Shown one piece after another: positions 1 to 8,708 of a stretch of 64,000 nucleotides of DNA. The stretch is taken from positions 95,873 to 159,872 of the forward strand of contig NZ_MAQW01000032.1 of NCBI RefSeq assembly GCF_001682855.1, given 5' to 3'. The stretch is from Bacillus sp. FJAT-27264. GTDB lineage: Bacteria; Bacillota; Bacilli; Paenibacillales; Paenibacillaceae. Made by a program: the position numbers and the translations under genes. Every line of letters begins with the position of its first letter. The stretch's first letter is position 1. The notes below the pieces were generated by a model. It had not been told where the DNA came from. It worked only from the letters and a program-made list of their open reading frames with translations, and did not search any database.

Positions 1-203
1 CCTCGGAGCTCTATGCTGGTGTGCGATTTTTATTTCAATTGGGTATTTTCTGGGGGGAACTATTGATTTTTCGAATGATCATGGTTCTTTTTTTTGGTTG
101 TTTTTCTCCAGGGAATAGTGGGCTCTCAAAAGAGCTAAATACTTGGCAGCAAAAGATGTAGATGATGTAGTCAGCTTTCCTTAAGAAAGGAAGGGCCATA
201 CGC
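1..203. other. Left edge, no assignable gene
   Basis: Two overlapping plus-strand frames are open from the window edge (one stopping near 118, one near 161) and both encode hydrophobic residues, so the tail of an upstream gene could be present, but nothing separates them. A GGAAGGG ribosome binding site at about 187-195 serves the next gene. Confidence 0.4.
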
Positions 204-704
204 TTGAATAAGCTGGATTTTCAGGACAAAATCGAACTGTTGCGCGGCGAGTTACACGATTTGGCGGATAGATCAGGAATTACTTCAGGAGTAGTTCTGT
301 TGAAGTCTCAAGAGTTGGACAAGCTGCTGAATGAGTACAGCCTGATGTTGGGGTTTGATGTTCAAAGATTAAATACATGGAAGTACGAATCAGAGGACAC
401 TATTAAGAAATTCATAGATGACGGTTCGAAGAGTCAGATAGATCAATACGATAAATTCCTCGAGGTTATTCAAGCGAAAAGTGGAATTTACTCTATTAGA
501 GAAGGGATAAATAGGAATACAATAATTCAATCTGTATTACTGTCTATTGTTATGGCAAGTGTTGCAACAAATATGGCCCCTAATACAAAGGTATTCTTTA
601 CCGAAAAAATTGAAAGAGTAGCTCAAGACCTCGGAATAAATTTTGATGATATTATTTACTTCACAAGATATGAATCTAAGTTTTTTGAAATACTTGAATC
701 CTGA
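204..704 (+). CDS. Spo0E-like aspartyl-phosphate phosphatase with long C-terminal extension
   Basis: The first 50 residues match the Spo0E-family pattern: a helix beginning IELLRGELHDLA, a turn, then a second helix with the signature SQELDKLLNEY. Family members dephosphorylate phosphorelay proteins such as Spo0A~P and delay sporulation. Those proteins are usually 50-90 residues; this one has 166, and residues 55-166 match nothing I recognise. The extension has a hydrophobic stretch near residues 108-125 (TIIQSVLLSIVMASVATNMA). The start is TTG, chosen because GGAAGGG lies 9 bases upstream. The N-terminal assignment is fairly firm; the role of the extension is unknown. Confidence 0.65.
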   Translation: MNKLDFQDKIELLRGELHDLADRSGITSGVVLLKSQELDKLLNEYSLMLGFDVQRLNTWKYESEDTIKKFIDDGSKSQIDQYDKFLEVIQAKSGIYSIREGINRNTIIQSVLLSIVMASVATNMAPNTKVFFTEKIERVAQDLGINFDDIIYFTRYESKFFEILES

Positions 705-811
705 GCATTAAAATAGCTGATTAAATCTAATCACACAAAAAAATGATAGTTTTCATCATGTTAATCGGGCTGTAAACTATCAATATAAACTTCCGAAATT
801 TTCAAACTCAT

Positions 812-847
812 AAGCCTTTTCCTCTTGCGGAATGGGCTTTTTTTATT
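812..847 (+). terminator. Rho-independent terminator
   Basis: An imperfect stem (AAGCC...GGCTT outside, TTCC...GGAA inside) is followed by a run of T. It sits about 110 bases after the Spo0E-like gene. It also overlaps the longest possible 5' end of the next reading frame, which argues that the next gene starts further in. Confidence 0.5.
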
Positions 848-873
848 TTCATTACGAGAGGATGAGAAGCAAA

Positions 874-1074
874 ATGGCTAACAGTCGAGGAGCGCACCAG
901 ATTGAAGATGAGATTAAACAATCAGCAGAGAAATTGCAAGAGATTGAGGAAAGAATTGATTTATATTCGGCTAAAGCAAGGGAACTCCGACATATGACTT
1001 ATAAACTTCAAACTGGTGAGGGACACCCTGATAATCCCTTGGTAAACTCTATGATAAGCCAATCCTTTTCCTAA
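874..1074 (+). CDS. Small coiled-coil protein of unknown function
   Basis: This 66-residue protein begins MANSRGAHQIEDEI and is dominated by one charged amphipathic helix (residues about 8-45, heptad-like pattern rich in E, K and Q), followed by a polar tail. The frame extends upstream to 832, but that part overlaps the terminator. ATG at 874 has GAGAAG just upstream and is preferred. I do not recognise the family. It is a separate transcription unit between the terminator and the response-regulator remnant. Confidence 0.45.
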   Translation: MANSRGAHQIEDEIKQSAEKLQEIEERIDLYSAKARELRHMTYKLQTGEGHPDNPLVNSMISQSFS

Positions 1075-1129
1075 GTGGCAACACTGAACGGGATCAGCGT
1101 CTAATCTCACTGTAGGCTGGCGGGGACGA

Positions 1130-1287
1130 TTATTTGGTCAAGCTCTTTTGTAGCTGATCATTGGCAAGAAACGCGAGACATTGCTCCCCATTACTGGCTT
1201 GCAGAGCTTCGAAGCCCTCAGCTTCAAAAAAATACGCAGCATGTCCTGAATTTTTTGATCATCATCTAACGACAAAATTGTGGTCAA
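1130..1287 (-). pseudogene. Decayed response-regulator receiver fragment
   Basis: Read from 1287 on the minus strand, a TTG start preceded by GGGAAG gives MTTILSLDDDQKIQDMLRIF. This is the beta-1/acidic-triad/alpha-1 region of a CheY-like receiver (compare the usual ILIVDDD). The frame breaks in a seven-base A/T run (1226-1232). One added base restores FEAEGFEALQASNGEQCLAF, the next receiver segment, which ends at TAA (1130-1132). The phosphoacceptor half and any output domain are absent. It is therefore a truncated and frameshifted relic; a short expressed peptide is possible but unlikely. Confidence 0.6.
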
Positions 1288-1811
1288 TCCAGCCTGCTTC
1301 CCTACACGGCTGATTTAGGTTGCAATCCATCAGCTCTATGTGCTCTAATTTTCCCCATATTATCAGCTGCCGCCAGTCTAGGCAATAGCTATATGCAGCT
1401 CCTATTTATACTTGTCGTTACAGATAGCGCGGGGAACCGTATATAGTAACATTAAAAAATTTATTGGGTTAGTTTGTCTTGCCATACATTCACCCTGTTC
1501 CTACTCAACGTAATAAATGATAATTACTATAAGGTTTCAGTAAAAAGGAGATTAAGCTTAGAGTAAATATGCTCAAGCTTCCGGAGCCCTTCTCGAAGCT
1601 AGCACCGTAAGCGATGGATATTAGAATAGTGAGTTAATTAAGATGATTTAGAGAACTCTTTAAATTAAAAAAAGAACTAATAACTATAAAATTAAAGAGG
1701 ATATATAAGACCCAGTAGTAATAGTAAGTAAGAATTCACAAATACATGCGGATGATGAACTATTAGATAAAACGGTAGGTGAAACTACTGTAAGAATATA
1801 AAATTGTAGAG
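1288..1811. other. AT-rich gene-free stretch
   Basis: I found no coding frame, RNA gene or clear repeat here. The AT content rises towards the HEPN gene. AAAAAGGAG near 1542 is not followed by a usable reading frame. Confidence 0.4.
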
Positions 1812-2837
1812 GTGGAATTAGATTATATGCAAACTATAACTCAAAGAGTTGAAATTATACTCCCTATTCTTAGATCAATTCCATTTGACAAAGAATGGGA
1901 AGAAGCCATTAATCAAGTTGTTGATGAACTAGTATCTACAGCTTTTTTATTTCCATTATCGGCTGAGCAGCTGGAGATAAATGAAGTCAAAGTAAAGTTT
2001 GAGATATTGAATGAAAATGATATAAGAATAGATTTGTTAGAAAAATCTATTCGAAAAAGAACTGTTCTTTCAGCGCAAGCCCAATTAGAAATTATTGATA
2101 AACCTGTTAAAGGAATAGAAGAATGGAGTGTCGATTCTATTGATTTATGGAGCCAAGTTTCAATTGATCACTTTGTTAAACGAATTTATGACTTCATTAT
2201 TAGTACAAATGTTGCCCGGGTCGGTATTATCCAAGTTGATGAAGGGCTTATCTTCGTTGAAGGTCAACTATATGGTAAAACAAAAATGATGATCAGTGAT
2301 CTCTATGAAGTGTTTTTATTTACAAAGAAAACAAAATGGCCCAATCTTGGAAACTTAGAAATTAATACTGTTTGGAACTGGGTCAAAGGAAAAGTTGGTT
2401 TTTTAGATGGTGTGGGGGGCACACCTGTTGAAAGAGCACTTACAGGACTGACATACCTATTTGGTTCTAGCAGTGAATTCAACCAAGGAATGGAATTGTT
2501 TTTTACAATGATAGCGTTAGAGGCACTTTATTGTTCGAGTAATAATGGAATTAAAGAACAATTACTAGAGAAATCGCAGGTTTTTTTAGGTGTACAAAAT
2601 GAATATAAGAAATTATTCAAAAGTATGTACGATTATAGATCTAAGTTTATACATGGAGGTTTGAATTTTCCTGGTAAGTACCATATCTTTGATGGGAGTG
2701 ACGAGTTTGAAAAATTCACAGAAGAATCTATTGAAGTTTCCTTAATGGCTAAATCAGTATTAATTGCAACATTACAACAACTCTCTAAGTTAAATATGAA
2801 TGAGCTTAATTTCAAGTATTCATTACTGAAAAATTGA
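1812..2837 (+). CDS. HEPN-domain protein (ApeA-like), putative RNase
   Basis: This is a 341-residue protein of low GC content. The C-terminal 120 residues form a predicted all-helical region containing YDYRSKFIHGG. R276 and H281 make the R-x4-H motif that marks HEPN RNase or nucleotide-binding folds, and the GMELFFTMIALEALY helix before it resembles ApeA-like HEPN proteins. The N-terminal 200 residues match nothing I recognise. The longest frame starts at GTG; an ATG at 1827 follows AGAGGTGG and may be the true start. It stands alone with no antitoxin or nuclease partner in view. HEPN proteins commonly act in toxin-antitoxin or phage-defence systems, but that role is inferred here. Confidence 0.6.
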   Translation: MELDYMQTITQRVEIILPILRSIPFDKEWEEAINQVVDELVSTAFLFPLSAEQLEINEVKVKFEILNENDIRIDLLEKSIRKRTVLSAQAQLEIIDKPVKGIEEWSVDSIDLWSQVSIDHFVKRIYDFIISTNVARVGIIQVDEGLIFVEGQLYGKTKMMISDLYEVFLFTKKTKWPNLGNLEINTVWNWVKGKVGFLDGVGGTPVERALTGLTYLFGSSSEFNQGMELFFTMIALEALYCSSNNGIKEQLLEKSQVFLGVQNEYKKLFKSMYDYRSKFIHGGLNFPGKYHIFDGSDEFEKFTEESIEVSLMAKSVLIATLQQLSKLNMNELNFKYSLLKN

Positions 2838-3426
2838 TTTTTGATTTTGGGTGTTTCTAAGAGAACATAGATATTGCTTAACGTAACATTCACGAATTGA
2901 AAGCTGCCGACTCTTTGCTCCGGGAAACGGTTCATCAATCACACTCGCACCGACTAACCGTATTACGTCTGGCCACATCATAATCTTAAAGCAGCAAGAC
3001 AATGATGATTACTAACTTTATTTGATTAAATGGAAGAGGACATACCTGATGGTCTATTTCAGCTGTGTAAAAGTTATCATAAACATGCTCCAAACAAGAA
3101 ATTTATGATGCGTTATGGTTTGGATTGAAAAGGAATATTACACTATTTAGTTCAAGAAATACATGTTTTTTCTATGTGCTGGTTGAAATTATAGTTCTTA
3201 TTCTTTTTGTTATTCGACAATTCTCTCTTCTCAAACTATCAAAACTTGTCTCTTTAGTCAGTGCGCTGAACCGTATCACAAATAGAAGCAAGCTTTTCAC
3301 CCACCCTTTGGAGAACACAATATTGCCTCTAAGAAACCATATCATCATTAAACTGAACATTTGTACAATCGAATCCGATAAAATAAAGGCATGATGCCCA
3401 ATCGATTTGCAAAAAGGAGATTCTGT
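2838..3426. other. Intergenic stretch without supported gene
   Basis: Short open frames exist on both strands (for example 3125-3394 plus) but lack ribosome binding sites and recognisable sequence. The last bases carry AAAAGGAGA at 3413-3421, the ribosome binding site of the LRR gene. Confidence 0.4.
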
Positions 3427-4188
3427 ATGTCTGCTAAACTAGTAAAAAATATCATCGTGCTTTGTTTGGTCTTCGTGTTATTACCAGCGACGTCCATTTG
3501 GGCTGCATCCATCATTACGGACCCTACTTTGGCGAAAGCTATTCGGGCAGAATTGAAGCTGCCGGCGAATAAAGAGCTGAAGGCGGCTGATTTGCAGCAG
3601 TTGCAGTCTTTATACCCTCCGGAGTCCAAGTCCAAAATTACCAGTCTACAAGGTCTTGAAAATGCCGTTAATATGCAGAGCTTATTTCTGCCCGGCCATA
3701 AGATCAGGAATCTAACACCGCTGAGCAAGCTTAAAAAGTTATCGTTTCTAGCTGTTGAAGGAAATCAGATCTCTGACCTTTCACCGATTTCTGGTTTAGG
3801 TTCTCTGAAGACTCTGACCGCTGACGATAACAAGATAAAAAGTCTGGCTCCGCTAAAAAATCTGACTAAGCTGACCGATCTTCTTGCCAGCAACAATCAG
3901 GTGGAGGATCTAAGTCCCATTCAGAAATTGAAGTTAGAATGGCTCTTACTGAGCGGCAATAAAATTCAAGATTTGACACCACTAAAAAATCATCCAACAT
4001 TGAAGCATCTCTATCTGGATGATAACCTCATCCGTGATATTGCAGTGCTATTAACGATGCCGCAATTAAAAGAAGTGTCTTTAGCCAACAACCCGTTAAA
4101 TGAGCAAGCTAAACAGGTTATCGAGCAACTGGAGAACAAGGGTGTCATAGTAGATTTAACAAGTAACAATGCAACCAAGCCGGAGTAG
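3427..4188 (+). CDS. Secreted leucine-rich-repeat protein (internalin-like)
   Basis: The protein has 253 residues. A signal peptide (MSAKLVKNIIVLCLVFVLLP then an ASIWA-type cleavage region) is followed by about six 21-23-residue leucine-rich repeats of the SDS22/internalin type (L..L..L.L..N.I.DL.PL..L). The N-terminal segment ITDPTLAKAIRAELKLP is the helical cap typical of these proteins. Such proteins form curved binding surfaces outside the cell; the ligand is unknown. The frame extends to 3391, but ATG 3427 has AAAGGAGA six bases upstream and starts the signal peptide properly. It is convergent with the glucanase gene and shares a terminator with it. Confidence 0.85.
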   Translation: MSAKLVKNIIVLCLVFVLLPATSIWAASIITDPTLAKAIRAELKLPANKELKAADLQQLQSLYPPESKSKITSLQGLENAVNMQSLFLPGHKIRNLTPLSKLKKLSFLAVEGNQISDLSPISGLGSLKTLTADDNKIKSLAPLKNLTKLTDLLASNNQVEDLSPIQKLKLEWLLLSGNKIQDLTPLKNHPTLKHLYLDDNLIRDIAVLLTMPQLKEVSLANNPLNEQAKQVIEQLENKGVIVDLTSNNATKPE

Positions 4189-4217
4189 ACTTAGGTTTCC
4201 AGCACAGCTGAAACAAA

Positions 4218-4263
4218 AAATAGGCGAGAGGGAAGCTAATACTTTCCCCTTCGCCTATTTATT
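4218..4263. terminator. Bidirectional terminator
   Basis: AAATAGGCGA (4218-4227) pairs with TCGCCTATTT (4251-4260), extended by GGGAA/TTCCC inside. A-rich sequence on the left and T-rich sequence on the right make it work for both the LRR gene and the converging glucanase gene. Confidence 0.8.
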
Positions 4264-4342
4264 TTCAAAACAGTTCTCCTAGCGTCCAGTCACTTTAAAA
4301 CCTCTCCTAGTAGCAACATGCTCCTACTAAGGTCTAACCAAT

Positions 4343-6967
4343 TTACTCCGGAGTCCCCTGCGTCACCCCATGAATATAAGTCAGCGTCGGGCTATCCACC
4401 GCCCCTTGCCCCGGATTATAGGTGAAGAAGTACTCAACGGTATCCCCCTGTTGCAGGTTATTTACAGGGTAGGTATAGTTACCATTCCCTACCGCGGTCA
4501 TGGCTACGTTCTGCTGCCCGCCGTTATTGATCTTATAATGTAAGTCGGCAAAGGTTGCACCATTAACATAGAAGGTCAGGTTATTGCCTGTTTTCTTCAG
4601 GCCTTTCACCGCATCGCCAACGTTGATTGTACCGGATGATGATGACGGTACAACAGTGATGGTAGAAGTGGCGGTTTTATTGCCATCCGCTGTTGTAGCT
4701 GTCACGGTTGTCGTGCCTGGAGCAAGGCCTGTCACGGTACCGTTTTGACTAACAGAGGCGATGCTGTTGCCTGATACGCTCCAAGTGACCTGTTTATTGG
4801 TTGCGTTGGACGGAGCTACACTGGCGTTCAGCTGTACAGTCTTTCCGACCTCCACCTGTGCGGTGGTCTGATTCAGCGTTACACCGGTAACCGGCACGTT
4901 GTTACCTGGGTTTTCACTGTTGCCTTCTTTATAGACACGTACATAATCCACCTGCATCGTTGCAGGGATGTCAGACGGATCTGGGGTATTTAAATTATCA
5001 AAATATCCACCGATCGCCAGATTCATAATGAGATAGAATGGCTTATCGAATGGGGCATTTGGACTGTTTGGTGCGGCCGTGGAATACCATTGATCTCTGC
5101 TGACTTTGAAGAAGAAATTGCCGTCCACATACCACTTCATGTTATCTTCTTCCCAGACCATGGAATACACATGATAGTCATTGGCGAAGGTCTGGCCTTC
5201 AGGGAAGTGATATTCACCAGCAATATATCTGTTAACCGGCCATTGTCCGCCAAAGTGTATGGCGCCACTGGTCGTACCTGGCAGGCGACCTTTGGCTTCC
5301 ATAATATCGATTTCACCGGATGCTGCCCATGCACCATAAGCGGCATCTTCCGGAAGCATCCAGAGTGCTGGCCAGACGCCATTGCCTGTAGGCAGCTTGG
5401 CACGAATATCTACTCTGCCGTACTGGAAGGACAGATGATCCTTGGTGTTGATTTTACCAGAGGAGTACTGTGCGAACCGGTTAGGGTCCTGCGGAAAGGA
5501 TTTAGAGTCATGTAAGACTTTGATATTCAGCTTTCCATCTTCTACAAATATATTTTGTGGACTGTCTGTATAGTGCTGCAGCTCCGCATTTCCCCAACCC
5601 CAGCTATGAGGATCGTTGCTGATGTAATAGCCTTGTTCATAATTCCATTTGCTCATATCGAGCGATGTTCCATTGAATTCATCCTGCCAAATGAGATTCA
5701 TGCCAGCGATCGTCGGATCGGTTGGTGTTCCGATAACAATATCATCATGATCGGATACATCCGGACGTGGGGCATTTGGATTGCCAATAAAGGTATAGTA
5801 GACGAAATTATTGCCGACACTGCCGCCCGCCTGGCCATTCAATGGATAACCGATACGGATCTGCATATCCTCCTGGATCGGTTGGAACCACAGACCGTAG
5901 ATATAGTCAGCCCAGTATCCCCACTGATTGGCATCGGACATGTGGTTGTAGCCATTCGCGGCGTATACAAATCCGCTCTGACTGGAGTCACTCATAGCCA
6001 CCCATTGTCCGTTGATGTTAATCTGGTAGACGTATTTTCCAAGCTCGGTGCCAATTGGCGCACCCCCATCAATCTTGGGAAGCGGTACACCGATGCTACC
6101 GTTCACATCTGCTGTGTAGGTAGTTCCATCATAGGGAGTGAGCACATACGAATTTCTTACGGGTTCGTTAAAAGTGATCGTATAAACGACGTTAGCCGAG
6201 GAAGTTCTCGACTCTAATCTGACGTTCATAGACTCCGTTACGGTAAACCAATAGCCACCGCCGCCTTCAGTGAATTGTCCGAAGTTGTTATCATAGATCC
6301 AGCCGCTGGCCGCATTATTCTCAATATCAATCCATGTACTGCTGTTTACAGGTTTTACGAACACCCTCAAATCATCAGCCACAGCTTGATAGGTTATGGA
6401 CGGATCATTGTTGAAGGTAGGATAAGTAAAGCCTGCACTGCCTGTGAAACCTGCTGTAATCTGCGGCCCTTGTGTAGGTGCCATGGCAGTGATGGTTGTT
6501 TTGTTTATGTTTTGAAAAACAAGGGTGTAATCAAGGGTAACCCCAGTTGCCTTGGAGAACAGCTGAATCTCAGTTGTTGCGGAGAGAGTGAACCAATAGC
6601 CGTTCAAGCCCCCATCGCTCCAGTGCCCCCAGTTTTGGTTATAAGTGTAGCCACCGGCGCTATCAATATCAACCCAGTTGCCAGCTACTTTCACATTTAC
6701 GCCTACATCATCTGAAACAGTATTCCAGGTCGCAGAGCCTCCATTGAATATAGGCATGACAAAACCGAAGCTAGCTTGCCCAACCCCTGACTGGGAGATG
6801 ACAGGTCCGTCTGCTGCTGAAAAGTAATCCATAGAGGTAACGGTCGTTCCTGCTGCCTGAACCTTCGAAGTTGGCAATAGGCCAACACCGGCCAGCAGCA
6901 CTACTACTAAGAACAAACTCAATATCTTGTGCATCCACCTGTGTTCCGTTTTGTAAATTCGTGTCAT
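4343..6967 (-). CDS. Secreted GH16 endo-beta-1,3-glucanase (laminarinase) with CBM56-like module
   Basis: This 874-residue enzyme has a signal peptide (1-39, ending KVQAA) and three related N-terminal beta domains of about 110 residues (45-155, 160-268, 270-395). The GH16 catalytic domain spans 424-683, with EIDIME at 552-557 (nucleophile E552, acid/base E557). A BIG2 Ig-like domain covers 692-773, and a C-terminal domain (780-868) resembles CBM56 beta-1,3-glucan-binding modules. It should cut beta-1,3-glucans outside the cell. The start has AGGAGG six bases upstream. It lies downstream of the YesN/YesM pair and an oligosaccharide transporter, which fits release of oligosaccharides for uptake. 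Laminarinase versus lichenase specificity is inferred from the motif and the CBM. Confidence 0.9.
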   Translation of the reverse strand: MTRIYKTEHRWMHKILSLFLVVVLLAGVGLLPTSKVQAAGTTVTSMDYFSAADGPVISQSGVGQASFGFVMPIFNGGSATWNTVSDDVGVNVKVAGNWVDIDSAGGYTYNQNWGHWSDGGLNGYWFTLSATTEIQLFSKATGVTLDYTLVFQNINKTTITAMAPTQGPQITAGFTGSAGFTYPTFNNDPSITYQAVADDLRVFVKPVNSSTWIDIENNAASGWIYDNNFGQFTEGGGGYWFTVTESMNVRLESRTSSANVVYTITFNEPVRNSYVLTPYDGTTYTADVNGSIGVPLPKIDGGAPIGTELGKYVYQININGQWVAMSDSSQSGFVYAANGYNHMSDANQWGYWADYIYGLWFQPIQEDMQIRIGYPLNGQAGGSVGNNFVYYTFIGNPNAPRPDVSDHDDIVIGTPTDPTIAGMNLIWQDEFNGTSLDMSKWNYEQGYYISNDPHSWGWGNAELQHYTDSPQNIFVEDGKLNIKVLHDSKSFPQDPNRFAQYSSGKINTKDHLSFQYGRVDIRAKLPTGNGVWPALWMLPEDAAYGAWAASGEIDIMEAKGRLPGTTSGAIHFGGQWPVNRYIAGEYHFPEGQTFANDYHVYSMVWEEDNMKWYVDGNFFFKVSRDQWYSTAAPNSPNAPFDKPFYLIMNLAIGGYFDNLNTPDPSDIPATMQVDYVRVYKEGNSENPGNNVPVTGVTLNQTTAQVEVGKTVQLNASVAPSNATNKQVTWSVSGNSIASVSQNGTVTGLAPGTTTVTATTADGNKTATSTITVVPSSSSGTINVGDAVKGLKKTGNNLTFYVNGATFADLHYKINNGGQQNVAMTAVGNGNYTYPVNNLQQGDTVEYFFTYNPGQGAVDSPTLTYIHGVTQGTPE

Positions 6968-6998
6968 ACGTATCCTCCTGTAATAAAATATTAGAATC

Positions 6999-7012
6999 CG
7001 AAACCGCTTTCA
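6999..7012 (-). promoter_or_regulatory. cre-like site (CcpA operator) before the glucanase gene
   Basis: Read on the minus strand, TGAAAGCGGTTTCG fits the catabolite-responsive-element consensus TGWAANCGNTNWCA at all but the last position. It sits 31 bases before the ATG, where CcpA binding would block transcription during growth on preferred sugars. Confidence 0.6.
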
Positions 7013-7133
7013 TCCTGTGACATCTTTATTCTATCGAATGTAATAATGGGCTTAAAGGTACAATAATTTTTGTTATAACCCATTTTTTTGGCTTTTGATG
7101 ATATTTGCTCGTTCAAGCAGGATACCGCCCGAT

Positions 7134-8705
7134 TTATAGAGCTGTGTCCTGGTATTCTCCTTCGCTATCATATTTTCGACGCATCAGTTGCCGGTATTCT
7201 GTGGGTTGCATGTCCATGACTTCCCGAAAAGCCCGTGTAAAGCTCTTGTAGCTTTCATACCCGACCATGGTGGCTATCTCGACGATTTTATGATCGGTTT
7301 CGGCCAGTAGCCTCCGGGCTTTATCGAGGCGCACATCGCGCAGGTATTCGGCAAAGCCTTTACCGATATTCTTCTTGAACAGGTTTGAAAAATAGGCATA
7401 ATTAAGCGACACGTGGTTGGACACCATCGCGAGGTCTAGCGGTTTATGATAGCTTTCGTGTATAAAACGTATGGCTTCATTCAAATCCTGCGTGTTGCGA
7501 TAGCTACACTTATATTCATAATAGAACTGGTTCAGCCTAAGCAGTTGTTGTTGCATGGCCTGAATATAATCACGAATGCCTGGGTAATCAAATAGATTAC
7601 GCAAGCATTCGATGTCCAGCGTTTCTTCCCCCATATACGGGCGGATCACTCGCACATATTCCTCCAGCATCTGTACAATGGCGCGGGATAACTGCTGTGT
7701 GTAGCGGATGTGATAGCGTTGCAGCGTATCTTTGTGAAACACTTTGGAAATGCCTTGGGTGATTGTACCACTGTTCTTAGTGCCGATTAGCTGGAAAAGG
7801 GCATATAGCTCCTCATAGGGAAGCTCCCATTGCTGCTCTAGCCGCTCAATATGTGTTGGCAGGATGCAGTTCCGATCTGGAAAAAGGTAACTGTGGTGAT
7901 ATAGCTCTAACGCTTGTGTATAGCTATGAGGGAGCTCCTTTAACCCTTGCTGTGGGCTGGTCATGGCAGTGATGGCATCCTTCTGCTCCGCCCTGAGGGC
8001 AGCGGGGAAGACTCCCGGATCTACAGCTGCATCCACTGCAAGGATCAGGTACGGACGGTGTTGCAGGCATACACATCCCTGTCTGCCATATACACGGTAG
8101 GCAATGGATTCTATGCTGTGGCTACTGTCGGCTCCCGGTTGGTTAATCCATAGCTCCTCTCGCAGCAGACACAGGCGGTAATTCTGCCACAGCTCTGGAT
8201 TCTGCCCCTGGGTCTGAAGCACCCACGCCTCATCGCTTATCGCGCCCTGCATGTACATACTTAACTCTTTGCGATCTGTTTCTTGGGCACGGCGGGAGAT
8301 ATGCTCCATATTGCGCGAGAGCGCCTGCCGTGTTCTGATCTCATGCTCTACATGCTCCACTGCGGTCTGCAGATCTTCGCGTTTCACAGGCTTGAGCAGG
8401 TAGCCCTTGGCCCCAAGCCCGATGGCCCTTTGCGCATAGGCAAAATCGCTATAGCCGCTAATAATCAGGAAATCGACCTCGATGTGCTCCTCTTTGGTCT
8501 GCGCCATTAGCGTCAGTCCATCCATATCGGGCATTCGGATATCAGTAATCACTAGTTGGATGACGTGCTGACGTAATATTTCCAGTGCCTCAATCCCGTT
8601 TACGGCACAGTAAATGTTATCAAGCTGCAGAGGAAATTGGCGCAGCATGGCCTGTAGCCCATCGCGAATGTGTTTTTGATCGTCCACAATTAGAATATTG
8701 ATCAT
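7134..8705 (-). CDS. YesN-type AraC response regulator
   Basis: The 523-residue protein has an N-terminal CheY-like receiver (acidic pair in ILIVDD, phosphoacceptor D55 in VITDIRMPDMDG, conserved K in LLKPVK). A long middle region follows, then a C-terminal AraC double helix-turn-helix (about 415-512, with FSNLFKKNIGKGFAEYL and VGYESYKSFTRAFRE). It starts 3 bases after the kinase gene, and its GGAGG ribosome binding site overlaps the kinase stop, so the two are translationally linked. By family logic it should activate the transporter and glucanase genes around it. Confidence 0.9.
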   Translation of the reverse strand: MINILIVDDQKHIRDGLQAMLRQFPLQLDNIYCAVNGIEALEILRQHVIQLVITDIRMPDMDGLTLMAQTKEEHIEVDFLIISGYSDFAYAQRAIGLGAKGYLLKPVKREDLQTAVEHVEHEIRTRQALSRNMEHISRRAQETDRKELSMYMQGAISDEAWVLQTQGQNPELWQNYRLCLLREELWINQPGADSSHSIESIAYRVYGRQGCVCLQHRPYLILAVDAAVDPGVFPAALRAEQKDAITAMTSPQQGLKELPHSYTQALELYHHSYLFPDRNCILPTHIERLEQQWELPYEELYALFQLIGTKNSGTITQGISKVFHKDTLQRYHIRYTQQLSRAIVQMLEEYVRVIRPYMGEETLDIECLRNLFDYPGIRDYIQAMQQQLLRLNQFYYEYKCSYRNTQDLNEAIRFIHESYHKPLDLAMVSNHVSLNYAYFSNLFKKNIGKGFAEYLRDVRLDKARRLLAETDHKIVEIATMVGYESYKSFTRAFREVMDMQPTEYRQLMRRKYDSEGEYQDTAL

Positions 8706-8708
8706 GCT

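Noticed and set aside
2838..3000. Minus-strand frame reading from about 2983 towards 2870 as a gene remnant
   Set aside because: It is open, but I could not match it to any family and it has no ribosome binding site.
3125..3394. 89-codon hydrophobic plus-strand frame before the LRR gene
   Set aside because: No ribosome binding site, no family resemblance, AT-rich sequence that favours chance hydrophobic frames.
5555..6217. 220-codon plus-strand frame opposite the glucanase gene
   Set aside because: It lies inside a clear GH16 enzyme gene, lacks a ribosome binding site and has no recognisable protein.
8283..8510. Short plus-strand frames within the kinase and regulator genes
   Set aside because: They are antisense shadows of well-supported minus-strand genes.
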